From Kingdonia uniflora (Eukaryota; Streptophyta; Magnoliopsida; Ranunculales; Circaeasteraceae), in NCBI GenBank assembly GCA_014058105.1, contig JACGCM010002205.1, positions 3,410,001 through 3,474,000 of the forward strand: a stretch of DNA of 64,000 nt, read 5' to 3'. The notes under the pieces were generated by a model. It saw nothing but the letters and a program-made list of their open reading frames with translations, was not told where the DNA came from and made no database searches. The translations under genes and the position numbers were made by a program. Positions 34,029 through 45,200 of this stretch are shown here, in pieces. Positions within the stretch are counted from its first letter, which is position 1. Each line of letters begins with the position of its first letter.

Positions 34029-34530
34029 CCATTATGTTTCGATACAAGTGACTACTATCAACTGACTCCTTCAAAAAGTAACTTTAAGGATTTGTATTTA
34101 AAAAAACATGTAAGTTAGTATGGTAAGTATTGTCTTATAAGTTAGAAATACTTTTAGAAAGTTTGGCTAGGAAGTGATAAAGTTTCAAAGAAAGACGTGG
34201 GAGAGTAAATTTAGGGATGTGGAAGAGTGGCTTTAAGTAGAAGACATAAGCTTCTTTTTTGGGCTTCTCATTGTTGCTACTTCTTAACTTAAAATAAGTA
34301 ACTTATTTTTATCATCCATACTTACATACTTGGTTTTTGACTTAAATAAGCAGAAAAATAACTTATATTGGAGTATCCAAATAGCCTCTAAGAGTGATCG
34401 CTTGTTGAAGTTGAGATGGCAATCATTGTATGGTTCATAATTCTAATTTTGGATGCGCCCTTTTGCTAATTTGTTTAGCTTTATAATTGTAATGTCCTTC
34501 GTCATGTTTTTGCTATTAAATGCCTAAAAT
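34029..34530. other. AT-rich spacer before Tat fragment F4
   Basis: No ORF is supported. A segment ending ttaaataagcagaaaaataa resembles ends of small plant MITEs, but I could not pair it with an inverted copy. Confidence 0.3.
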
Positions 34531-34534
34531 GTTA

Positions 34535-35103
34535 TGTTAACGACCAATTGCAAATCAGTGAATACTGCTAACTTTGATACTCCCAAATTGAGGGCCATGG
34601 CTAGGCCATGAATTAAGGCTTCGTATTCTGCCTCATTGTTGGTACATTCAAAGTTTAGCTTGATAGATTTTCCCAGTCGATCATTCGATGGTATGACCAG
34701 AACGATGCCTACGCCTAAACCATTTGGACCGGCTAAACTATCGGTGAAGAGTCTCCAGCCTGCGTTTGGGTTCCAAGGATCTGAATGTTCGACCTTCTCT
34801 ACTATTATGTCATCCTCATGTTTTTCCCAGTCGACGCCGTCTTTCGAAAAATTTGTTAGAAAGTCTGCTACTGCTTGCCCTTTCTCATATATTTTCTTTT
34901 GGAATGTTATATCACGTTTCTTTAGGTAGACGAACTATTACTGTACTTTTCTATATATATCTTTTTTAGTTAAAACATCTCTTAGGGGGTATCTCATGAT
35001 CACCCTTATGCAATGTGTCTGAAAGTATGGTTTGAGCTTTCTCAATAAGTAAACTAGGTTTAGCAAAAGTTTCTCAAGTTTAGTATACCTGGTTTTGGTC
35101 AAG
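34535..35103 (-). pseudogene. F4 RNase H tail and archaeal-type RNase H
   Basis: 35099-34975 reads TKTRYTKLEKLLLNLVYLLR then KLKPYFQTHCIRVIMRYPLR, the connection helix and tail of the RT-linked RNase H. From about 34830 the second RNase H follows: WRLFTDSLAGPNGLGVGIVL, GKSIKLNFECTNNEAEYEAL, IHGLAMALNLGVSKLAVFTD, LQLVV. The catalytic Asp of TDS, the Glu of AEYEA and the Asp of FTD are all kept; this is the best preserved aRNH of the window. It breaks off at about 34535. Confidence 0.85.
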
Positions 35104-35667
35104 TTAATTCTCAATACGATTGAGAAGCTCTAGTTAGTAGAAAAAATACGTAGAACACCAATTGGTTTGGAAAAATAGAGAATTCGATTACTAAAATGAA
35201 GTAATTACAATGAGAATCTCTCAAACCCTAGGCTTCTCTTAGAACTCTTTTCAGATCTAACATAACCTTGAAAATAACCTAAGTTCTCTTTATATACAAG
35301 GGAACTCGAAAATCATAAAAGAACATACCACGAGGAAAAACAACGCCTGAGAATCAAAACACCGCCGAAGTAGTTCAAACGAACTAGGGAGTCGTTCGAA
35401 CGATTTTACGACTAATTGGTTTAAACCCTAGAAACTTACCAGTTTTTGTTTGAACAAAAACCCAACTCGTTCGAACGAAATATTGATCTGGGCCAAATTT
35501 CCAGTGGGAAAAACTAAAGTCGTTCTAACGAAAATACCTGTCGTTCGAACGAAATATGGCTCTGGGCAAAAATTCTAGTGGGATGGAATTTGGTTATTCG
35601 GACGACTCTCAACCTTGTTCGAACGGCTTTGACAAATTTCCAAATTACCCTAGATCTTCCTGGATCA
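35104..35667 (-). repeat. 3' LTR of the chromovirus-like element
   Basis: On the - strand it starts TGATCCAGGAAGATC and matches 40415-40954. It carries several cgttcgaacga-type short palindromes (for example tcgttcgaacga near 35391 and 35531) and a TATA box TATATAAAG at 35288-35296. Confidence 0.85.
35288..35296 (-). promoter_or_regulatory. TATA box in chromovirus-like LTR
   Basis: TATATAAAG on the - strand; the other LTR has a TTTATAAAG counterpart at about 40609-40617. Confidence 0.5.
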
Positions 35668-35682
35668 TGGCTCCTCCCTTTA
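35668..35682 (-). other. Polypurine tract of the chromovirus-like element
   Basis: On the - strand TAAAGGGAGGAGCCA directly precedes the LTR start TGATCC. Confidence 0.7.
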
Positions 35683-35714
35683 GGAGCCTTATACTTCTGC
35701 TCAAGCTAGAATTG

Positions 35715-37300
35715 GAGATGTGGGAACGCGGCGATGCCCAATTCCCTACTGTACCACTTTGACTTACTAGGTAGCTGACCATTCTTACCAACTCAAAACG
35801 ATTCAATGCCACCCCATCTTGTAGTATGAACCTTCCTCTCTAGAATACCATCCTCCTGCAATGGATCATTTCTTTCTATCCATAAGTCATCAACTGACGG
35901 TAGGCGAGTGCTGATTGTAGAGTCTTCATCCAAAAGAGACGACTCAAACAACTTTAAATGCTCGGCATTAATCACCGAGTACATCTTCATGAAAGGTTAC
36001 AAATCCAACTGGAATGGATTGTCACCAATCTTCTTCAGTGTCAGAAATGGACCATAATGGATAGATTTGAGCTTCTTACCTTTCCCCTTAAGCCGTTCCT
36101 TACCCAAATACAACCAAACCAGGTCGCCCTCTTGAAAAGTATACTCAACCCGATGCTTGTCATGGCGAGCCATATACTTTGCTTGAGTCTTCATCAAATG
36201 TGCTTCAGCTGCCTCATGAACCTTGTTGATCTTCTTAATGAAATGCTGAACTTTAGCCTACTCATTTTCCTTCTTCCCTGATACCATCTTGTTGCCAAGA
36301 CTAAATGCCAAATCAAATCATCAAATGTGCTTCAGCCACCTCATGAACCTTGTTGATCTTCTCAATGAAACACTGAACTTTAGCCTACTCCTTTTCCTTT
36401 TTCCCTGATACCATCTTGTTGCCAAGACTAAATGCCAAATCAAAAATGTTTTGCAGCAAGTGCCCCAAACAAAGTTCAAAAGGTAAATTCAAAGTGGAAC
36501 CATGAATTACCCGGTTGAATACAAACTGAAAATACGGTAAACTCTCATCTCAAGTCTTAGTGCTTAGAATGGAATCCCCGTAATAAATGTACCAAAGTGC
36601 GATTAACTACCTCTATTTGCCTGTCAGTCTGTGGATAAAAAGTAGTACTTCTCTTCAACTTAGTGTCTATCATCTCCCACAGCGATCTCCAGAAATTCCC
36701 CAAAAAGTGGCTATCTCCATTATAAATAATAGAAGAAGGGAGCCTAAAATACCTCTAGGCATCTCTGAAAAACAATCACACTGCTCCTTCCCCTATGACC
36801 ATCTTCTGGTATGGAATAAAAACAATAATCTTGCTGAATTAATCTACCACCATAAACAAATAGTCATTCTTACACCTGGTCATGGGCAAACCACCCATAA
36901 AATCTATCGAAATGCCCTCCCAAAGTCGACTAGGAACTGATAATGGTGAGTAGAGTCATATCTTCCTATTGGAAGGCTTCGATTTGTTACATAGCACACA
37001 ACTATGAACTACACGATCAACATCTACCTGAATCTCTGGCCAATAGACATGAGGCTGCAAATTTAAAAGAGTCTTCTCAACCCTGAAATGACCTGCCACC
37101 CAGGAACAATATGCCTCTCAAATCTATTGCAAACGGTCTCCACCCTTAGGAATACATAGTAGAGTGCCCCTATAAATCAAACCATCCTTCAGAACATACT
37201 CACATGTCTTGCCTTACAATAACTTCTCATGAATCATACCCTAAAACGTACTCAAAAGGAATAATCAGCTGGATCTGTATAGCTAGCTACCAACGAATCA
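35715..37300 (-). pseudogene. Chromovirus-like integrase with chromodomain-like tail
   Basis: The core at 36900-36480 shows LPSSIIYNGDSHFLGNFWRS then LWEMIDTKLKRSTTFYPQTD and RQIEVVNRTL, giving the second Asp and the Glu; the first Asp lies in FMVVD. The C-terminal domain at 36197-35997 reads YMARHDKHRVEYTFQEGDLV and HYGPFLTLKKIGDNPFQLDL, a GPY/F module. A tail follows (YSVINAEHLKLFESSLLDED; EDGILERKVHTTRWGGIESF, stop, VGKNGQLPSKSKWYS) shaped like a chromodomain, the part that steers chromoviruses to chromatin. A 127-bp duplication (36191-36444) and stops break it. Confidence 0.78.
36191..36444. repeat. 127-bp tandem duplication inside the integrase
   Basis: 36191-36317 and 36318-36444 are near-identical head-to-tail copies (both begin tcatcaaatgtgcttcagc and end ctaaatgccaaatcaaa), with a handful of differences. 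127 is not a multiple of three, so the duplication shifts the frame. Confidence 0.92.
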
Positions 37301-37339
37301 AAAATAGTTGGTAATGGGGATCGAGATAACATATCAGCC

Positions 37340-38560
37340 ATCTTGTTGTCCACTCCTATTTTATACTTGATCAATAAGGTAAATTGTTGAAGGTACGACA
37401 TCCACTTCATATGGTGAGCTTGCTGAAGCATGGACTACGTAGATAAGAACTTAATGGTTTGTGGTCGGAATGTACCACAACCTCCTTCCCCAATAAGTAA
37501 CTCCGCCAATGCTTCACTGATTGATATAACACGTAGAACTCCTTATCGTAGGTAGGATAGTTGTGTACTGCTACTGTAAACATCTTAGAATGGTAAGCAA
37601 CCAGCTTCCCATCCTGTAAAAGAATTCCCCCCAATGTATAGTCTGAAGCATCTGTCTCGACCTCAAAAGGCTACTACAAATTGAGCAATGCTAGCACTGG
37701 TGCATCCATAATCTTCCGCTTCAGTAACAAAAAAAAGTCTTATCATGGTGCTCTTCCCACACAAACTGTACCCTGGACTTTGTCAAAGAATGTAACGGTG
37801 CAGCTATTTATGAAAAATGCCGAATAAATTTCCATAAGTATTGACAATAACCCATAAAATTTCTCACTTCTATTACTATGCGGGGTCGAGGTCAATTAGA
37901 AATGATCAAGACTTTCTCTAGATTGATCTTATGCTCGCCGCCACCAATAATAAATCCCAAATAGACCAGCTCCCATTTCCAAACTCGCACTTCTTCATGT
38001 TCAGAAAAAACTGCTGTGAACGTAACACGCCCAACACTTTGCGTAAATCCCAACGGTGTTCTTCCCATGTACAACTATATATAAAGATATCATCCAAATA
38101 TACAATTACAAAATTATCAATAAACGCATGATATACCTCATTCATTAGCCGAATAAACGTCGTCGGAGCATTGCATAACCCAAAAGGCATCACCAACCAC
38201 TCAAATAATCCCTGTTTGGTCTTGAACGTTGTCATCTAAGTATCCTCCTCCCGGATTCTAACTTGATGGCAACCCGACTTAAGATCCAACTTGGTAAAAA
38301 ACTGAGCCGCCTGTAATTCATCTAAAAGCTCATCAATCCGTAGAAGTGAATAATGATTCTTCACCATGATTTTGTTCAATTCCCGATAATCCACACACAT
38401 TCTCCAAGACCCATTCTTCTTTGGTACCAGTAACACCGGTGAACCATAAAGTGAGCTGTACCTATTTCTTGATCTCTTTAGACTCTGTAACAGAAGTCTG
38501 ATATAGCCCAATATTGGGTAGTGGCTTACCATTCACCAAGGTGATATCATGCTCCATATC
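37340..38560 (-). pseudogene. Chromovirus-like reverse transcriptase and RNase H
   Basis: 38532-38236: SSLYGSPVLLVPKKNGSWRM, CVDYRELNKIMVKNHYSLLR and AAQFFTKLDLKSGCHQVRIR. After one stop it continues 38235-37918 with TKQGLFEWLVMPFGLCNAPT and an intact catalytic box in FVIVYLDDIFIYS. RNase H at 37634-37407 has MGGILLQDGKLVAYHSKMFT, NYPTYDKEFYVLYQSVKHWR and KEVVVHSDHKPLSSYL, keeping the usual E and D residues. This is the best preserved RT in the window, but stops and a shift after KKCEFG still inactivate it. Confidence 0.9.
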
Positions 38561-38635
38561 CCTCTTCTGCGGTATCCCTTCTATGCCCAGAAACAAGTCT
38601 TCATACTCCTCTTGCAACTCCCCCATATCGGTATA

Positions 38636-39125
38636 TTACTTAGGTGACATTGCCAAAGTAGACAATACCGCAGCCGCCGGACCCTCTTGAACCGGTCGCA
38701 CCAACAACAGTACAAATTTGCCGCTTGCATTAACCAACCTCCTCGCCTGAGTCGCCATTACCAAATTATTGGTAGTGATATGTTCCTTGTACGCATTAAT
38801 ATAAGACTCCATCCCATCCTTCACCAAATGATACTTACGAGCTCGACGGTAAAGGATTGTATCTCGGTCCCAAAGATAAGTGCTACCCAAGATGACTTCA
38901 CACATGTCCAACGGAATCACCTCACATGTCACTTCGTCAACAAACTTCTTAGTAATTGCAAACTTGAACGTACACTGCTTAGTGATCTTCAACTCCGCAT
39001 CTTTCTGAATCCAACCCAAACCATGTGGCTTAGGATGAGCCACAGTAGTCAAACCCATCTTCTTCACCACCGCCTCAGAAATTAAATTCTTCTGACTACC
39101 CGGATTAATGATGGCCTTGACTAAG
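38636..39125 (-). pseudogene. Chromovirus-like protease
   Basis: SLVKAIINPGSQKNLISEAV then VKKMGLTTVAHPKPHGLGWI, CTFKFAITKKFVDEVTCEVI and DMCEVILGSTYLWDRD: a Ty3/gypsy aspartic protease. The related elements I know read VDPGSQKNLIS, so the catalytic Asp has become Asn (INPGS), enough to kill it. The open part runs 39070-38636 and continues into the linker before RT. Confidence 0.8.
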
Positions 39126-39289
39126 CTCTACTTCACCTGAATACTGACATAGAAAAACTTTTCCCAACTCACCTCATCGATAGCTAGAGGTTTCTTGAAC
39201 ATTAAAGTAAGCTTAGGATTTGGCTTATCTAAATCCGGATGATCCACAATCGCTACGGCTAGTGCACGTTTCTTTTTCTTGCGATTCTC

Positions 39290-40376
39290 CTCCTTCGGCC
39301 AAAGCTGTGGTGAAGTTTCCAGTATCTATCTGAGTTATACCCATTAGCCTTGCAATGACTACAGATAGTCCCCTTGAATGAAGACCCCTCTCTATTTGAC
39401 TCCCCTTTCTTATCAAACTTTTAATTAGCCTTGTACCCCGACTTGTTCTTGTCATCTTTCTTGTCGCTCTTCAAGTACTTGCCTTCAATGGCAATTGTTT
39501 TAACGGTAGCGTCCTCGATATTTCCTACATTAAAGAGCTTTAGTTCTTGCCGCTCTTCAAGTACTTGCCTTCAATGGACTCTGACAAACCCACAGTATAC
39601 TTCATGAACACCTCGTACTCCTCCAAATTAATATCCAAAACCAACACTTGGTTATGAAACTCCGTAGTAAATTGTTATTCGGATTGCCCAAACCTTTGGT
39701 GGAAATTGTGTCATTTATAACATCGCTCATGTTCATACCCAATTGGATAGAATTGCTTCCTCACCAAAATCTTGAATTCCTTTCAACTCAAGCTACCGAC
39801 ATCATACCATTTCTGATAGGATTTCCACCATGTTAGTGAGTGACTTGTGAATTTCAAAGTAGAAAAGCAAATTTTCTAAGCGTTTGAATATTCATTCACA
39901 GAAAAATAGGTCTCCAACCAATCTAACCAATTATCTAATTTCTCGGCATCGACGGAACCATCGAAAACTGGAATCTCAATCTTAAAGCCAAGACAAAGAT
40001 TACGCATAGGATTCATTGACTTACCAAACCCTGGGCACTTCTTGATGGATTCGGCATCACTAGAAACGCTAGCAATCCACGCATTATCCTCGTCTCCATC
40101 CACCGTCGAAAACCTTTTCTTCTTCGAGCGGCCTTGCCGTTTCACCGAAGTGGAACCCAACGCAAGGTTTATAAGATGCAATTGTTCTACTAACTCCCCT
40201 ATAGTAGAAGTTAGGTCAAAAAATGTCATTTCCAAAGTTGTAAGTCGATCGTTGGAATTGCCCATCTCCAAATTGTCCTTCTTCTTCGAATTAGGTTTGC
40301 GATGGATCTTCAGTGGACTCACTAGCTTCTCCTTCGTTTGCTTGAGATGGTCACGTATAGAGACCATAAACCACAA
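39290..40376 (-). pseudogene. Chromovirus-like gag
   Basis: 40376-39876 is open: RDHLKQTKEKLVSPLKIHRK, a helical stretch TTLEMTFFDLTSTIGELVEQ, and FKIEIPVFDGSVDAEKLDNW then LDWLETYFSVNEYS, the start of the Retrotrans_gag fold. The rest is broken. The zinc knuckle near 39310-39380 reads CSHCKANGYNSDRYWKLH; compared with CX2CX4HX4C its His and last Cys are Tyr. Gag packages the element RNA. Confidence 0.8.
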
Positions 40377-40405
40377 TCAACCCCCTGGGAATCGCAACTG
40401 GAAAA

Positions 40406-40414
40406 CTGATACCA
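40406..40414 (-). other. Primer-binding site of the chromovirus-like element
   Basis: TGGTATCAG on the - strand directly after the 5' LTR; complementary to the initiator tRNA-Met 3' end, the usual chromovirus primer. Confidence 0.8.
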
Positions 40415-40954
40415 CTTAATCCACAATACGATTGAGAAGTTCGAGTTAGTAGGAAAAACATGAAGAACACCAATTGGTTTGGAAAAATAGAGAATTTGAT
40501 TACTAAAATGAAGTAATTACAATGAGAATCTCTCAAACCCTAGGCCTCTCTTAAAACACTTTTCAGATTTAACATAACCTTGAAAATAACCTAAGTTCCC
40601 TTTATAAACTAGGGAACTCAAAAATCATAAAAGAACAGATCTCGAGGTAAAAAATTCTTGAGAATTAAAACACCACCAAAGTTGTTCGAATGAACTAGGG
40701 AGTCGTTCGAATGACTTTACGACTAATTGGTCTAAACCCTAGAAACTTGCCAGTTTTTGTTCGAACAAAATATTACTTTGGGCTAAATTTCCAGTGGGAA
40801 AAACTAAAGTTTGAACAAAAGTATCAGTCGTTCGAGCGAAATATGGTTTTGGGCCAAAATTCCAGTGGGATGGAATTTGGTTGCTTAAATGACTCTCAAC
40901 CTCGTTCCAACGACTTTGACAAATTTCCAAATTACCCTTGATCCTCCTAGATCA
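40415..40954 (-). repeat. 5' LTR of the chromovirus-like element
   Basis: It matches 35104-35667 along its length with scattered changes and short gaps. It ends at the PBS. The CA end on the element strand is not preserved in either copy. Confidence 0.85.
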
Positions 40955-42200
40955 CAAGGTTAAGGTTTTGTTAATAAAGTAAATAGGCTTCTTTATACCC
41001 TATTCTAGATGAATGAGAACTGAGCTTAGAGTTTCATTTGCTACTGCTAAATAAAGTGAAAGGAGTTCACCTTCGACTAGTGTACTCTTGACCTGTAGTT
41101 GGCCTAAATAGGTCTTCAATTCCATGAAGGCATACTCGTACTCTGGTGTCCATTTGATATCTAGATTCCTCTTCTTTCTTTTAAGGATGCCTTGGCCGCG
41201 AAGTAACAAAAACCATTTGTATATGTCCGATGACTTTGAGATAAAGTGATTGAGTGCGACTATTTTACCAGTGACCTTCGGTAGGTCTTTATTTGTTTTA
41301 GAAGATGGCATATTGATCAAGGCTCAAATTTGTGAATGTTCGATCTTGATACCCCATTTGATGATGAGGTGGTCGTAAAATTTTCTTGATGAGACTCCAA
41401 ACTGGCATTTATCTGGGTTTTGCTTCATCTTGTATGATCGAAGAGTGGCAAAGACTTCGATGAGGTCTCGAATATGGTTTTATTTCTTGAGGCTTTTGCA
41501 GAGCATCTCATCGATATAGACTTCGACCATTTTTTCCAAAGGTTGTTTAAACATACTCATGATGAGTCGTTGATAGGTATTATGGTGAAGTAATACAAGC
41601 CTTGCTCTGTGATGAAGGCAGTTTTGTTTTGGTCTTCAGGCAAGAGGGAAACTCCGTTATACCTCAAGGCTTCATCCATTATGAATAGGCGTTCATATCC
41701 TACTGTGGAATCAAGGAGTACTGCAACCTTTGGGAGGGGAAAGCTATCCATAGTGTATATTTGTTAAGATCTGTGAAGTCGACGCAAAATCTGATCTTGT
41801 CATTCTTCTTTGGCATAACTACTATGTTTGATATCCAGTCTATGTATTTGATCTCTTTGATGAACCATACTGCTAGAAGTTTATCTATCTCAAGGTTGAC
41901 TACCTCTCAAAGCCTTAGGGTTAAGGTTCATTTTTTTTGTTTTTTTGTTGTGCAATTTGCAACCAAATCAAGACAATGACTTGTTAGGGTAGGGTCGACT
42001 CTTGACATCTCTTGAAAAGTCCATGCAAAGACGTCTTTGTTGTCTCGCAGGAATTATGTCAGTTTTCTATTCTCTACTTCAGTTAGTGAACTTTCGATGA
42101 ATATCTTTCCCTTACCATCGAGTTCCATATACTCAACGGACTCAACCGTTAATATTCCCGATGTACTAGTCAAGGGATCGGGGAAAGTGGGCTGTTGTAG
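40955..42200 (-). pseudogene. F4 reverse transcriptase and RNase H start
   Basis: From the right: FLRDNKDVFAWTFQEMSRVD (about 42055-41990), EIDKLLAVWFIKEIKYIDWI, MPKKNDKIRFCVDFTDLNKY (41815-41760), DSFPLPKVAVLLDSTVGYER and PEDQNKTAFITEQGLYYFTI (41751-41590). The palm core with MPFGL and the YIDDM place is broken; its surroundings near 41500-41540 still read LEKMVEVYIDEM-like. RNase H begins at 41320 (SKTNKDLPKVTGKIVALNHF ... LSSVLIHLE). It is the Tat-type Pol that received the chromovirus-like insertion. Confidence 0.82.
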
Positions 42201-45200
42201 GTGCTATGCTTTGACCAGCTTCTGAGTCCAAAGAGATTGGAGAAGAAGATTATTGAGACGTCAGGAGTAAAATGTTACTTGCTTTATCAGGATTTGGAGA
42301 TCACCCATGACTTACAAACTGAAGATAAATCCAGGAGTAAAAGGGACAACATGTTTAACCTATATATTTGGGGCATTACTTTCTTGTCAAAATAGCACCA
42401 GTTCTTCTCAAGAAACCCAATAAATCCTAGGAAATAAAAAGGACTTAAACATCATTTATAGTTGGTAGGGTTCTAAATTTTTGTGAAATTCTGATGACTG
42501 ATTGGGGAAACAGTCTATATAAGGATAAATCACGATTCATACTAAAGGAATAAACATGCCATGAAAATCAATCTCGACTGTTGATCCCATTACCCTACAC
42601 TTGTTGAGGAAAATTGAGGGTTTAGGTTATAACCATAAATATAGGGAGTCGTAATAGCCGTTTGATTTTAAGGATTATTTAATCTATTCCCATAATTTAT
42701 TTAATCTTAAAATTTTGTCTGTACTAAATCAGTTAAATAATGGGAAGGCATATCAATCGTAATTAATTGATGAAATGGTGCGTATACATGAAAATCTAAC
42801 CCGAAAAAAACTTTTTGCCTATACGAAATCAAGGGTATGCATGGGAGTTCAACCCGAACATTTTTGTCTATACGAAACCTTTTTCCCTTCCTAAAATATC
42901 CATACAGAGTTCTCTTCTTCTCTAAGGAAAAAACCAAAACCTAACCCCAATCTCTCTCTTTCTTCCTCTCTCTCTCTCTCTTTCGATAGATCAACCAATT
43001 TTGCTTCTGTCGTGGGAAACCTCTTGAAAATGCTTCTAAACCGCGATCAATGGTAAGAACTAGGTTCTATTTTGATCAATTCTATTATTCTCGGTGTCGA
43101 AGAAGAACCCGTCACTCAAGAATCCCAATCTGAGTCGTTCTTTGTTGGGTTCTTGATTAATTATAAACATCGCTCGTCTCAAATACTACACAGGAACAAG
43201 CGGTGGTCGAGAATTAAGGACGGTAACAAAGTCTTTTGTAAAATCAAGAGAAAGTCTATTCTAATCAAGAGAAATATGGTTAGAACCATGATCTTATAGT
43301 CCATCACCTTTGGAAATAAGGTGATTTTCTATGAATTTCCCCCCAATTGTTTTCTTGCCGATCAATTCTTAGGTGTTTTTCCTCCAATGTTAATTTAATA
43401 TATTGCCTGAGAATATGTAGAGAAGAAATATTATTTACAACTTTAATGTCTTCAGATTTCTTTGTTAACTCACAATATGTTCAATTTTCTTATAGGTGCC
43501 ACATTGGAACACAATGGCAAAATCATATCCTTATCTAGCTCTTAATCAAAATTTGTTGGGCGTGTTATTCTGGCCCCAAAAACTTACCAAATCATGTTGC
43601 TCTACCAGTTCTTCATAGATCTAGGGTATGTCAAGAACAGGATTATATAGGTTTTCATAAGGTGAGATTTTTGGGAGTGGGTTTTGGTTTAATTTCTTTG
43701 GGGTTTGGTTATTTTGAAATTTTGATTTTGGGGTTTGGTTTGGTTTGATTTGTATGGGGTATGGTTTAATTTTACTGGGTTTGTTTGTTTTATTTTTTAG
43801 ATTTTTAGTTTTGGTTTAATTTGTCTGGGTTAAGTTTATTTTGATGTTGAAATTTAAGGCTTGTTTGTTTGATTATTGGAAACGGAGGCAGTGAAAATGA
43901 AATTACAGAGGGAGAATCAAAGGATACTCACACTTGATGCTGAAGTGAGGTATGATTCTCTCAATTTGATTAATTGATTTATAATGCATATTTAGCTTCG
44001 TAGATGATATAAGGGTTTTAGATTTTTAGGTTTCATTTTTTTTTTTTTTTGTCAAATTTAATTTATTCATGATTTCCTTTCTTCCAGATTTGTTGTGGTA
44101 TGTTTAATCAAATGTTTAAAGTACTCATCTTTACGTATTTTAAGTTAATTAGGAGTATTGAACAGTCAGATTTTGCTCACTCTTTTTGTGTGTAAAGTAC
44201 TCATTCTATTTGCCAGTACCCTCGTACACATGCATCCTCGTAATAACAGATTGTGGTGATAGTTGCAAAAAAACAAGATAATCTCTCTTAAAGAAATTCA
44301 TATGTATATGTTTTCTTATTGTATTCTTATAATTAAATAGTTTTCTATAATTTTTTGGATTTTCTTTCATGGCTGTGGAAATCATGGAGATTCAACAAAG
44401 TCTTATAGGATTTCTGAAGGAACTTTGTATTGGATCATAGCTAAGAGAGAATTTTCTTAAACATCATCAGGTAACATGCATCTTTCCCTTTTTGCGGTAA
44501 AACTCGAACTAAAAAAAACCTTCCATATAGATGCATCTAATTTTATTTTTACATTTATACAATAGCTTCATGTTCCCAGGGACACTTCCACATCACTGAT
44601 TTAACAAAAAAGGCTTCTTTGGTTTAGTTGGGACCCCAACGTCCCTAACAATATCAAAAATCTTAATTGAATTCCTCATAGAAGCTGTAGATATGAGGGC
44701 AACTTCCTTAAAATCTAATCTTACTTTCTTCTTCACTATCACTTCAGCCCTTTTTATACCGATCACTCAAAAAAAAACATTTCAGGTGATCAAAAAGACA
44801 TAAATCAAGCTAATATTAAGTCAAGTCGTTATAATTGAAGCGCTGTCATTTCGTTGTTTTTCTGAGTTATAATTTTGGTCAGCTACACGATAAACTGAGT
44901 TCAATAGTATTGATCCACTGTAAATGGCAAAATAAAAAAGAAAAAGTTCAGGCATGTAATTATCTAAGTAAAACTTCGTGAAGCAAGAAAATTACATTAG
45001 ATAGGTATTTGTTCGAGGGGCCAAAGTTGCTTGATGGTTCAACGAAATATCTAGCTTATCTACTTTGAGAATGTGCATTATTGACCCTAAGCCACCAACC
45101 TTTTAATAAAATCTAACTTATCTACTTTAATTTTTCAACTCATCCAAGGTGCCATAGGCACATAATTCAGATCCTAGGTCATTTACAATATATATACATA

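Larger units (their letters stand above)
35104..40954 (-). mobile_element. Ty3/gypsy chromovirus-like element nested in F4
   Basis: LTRs at 35104-35667 and 40415-40954 flank gag, protease, RT, RNase H, integrase and a chromodomain-like tail on the - strand. The PBS is TGGTATCAG (initiator tRNA-Met type) and the polypurine tract AAAGGGAGGAGCC. The four bases caag stand on both sides (35100-35103 and 40955-40958), a target duplication of at least 4 bp. Removing the element restores the RNase H reading frame of F4. All frames are broken and the protease Asp is lost. Confidence 0.9.
34530..42200 (-). mobile_element. Truncated Tat-like element F4, split by a chromovirus-like element
   Basis: On the - strand: PR-RT linker (42120-41935), RT (41930-41330), RNase H (41320-40955), then the 35104-40954 insertion, then the RNase H tail and the second, archaeal-type RNase H (35099-34535). 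Joining the sides gives a continuous reading, ...IYFINKTLTL / TKTRYTKLEKLLLNLVYLL. The fragment ends inside aRNH on the left and before RT on the right, and I see no LTRs, so it is a truncated piece. Confidence 0.85.

Noticed and set aside
33293..34400. Larger TIR element enclosing the 33561-34028 MITE (ggcctgttt ... aatagcctc)
   Set aside because: Terminal similarity is about 14 of 19 bases and the flanking octamers do not match.
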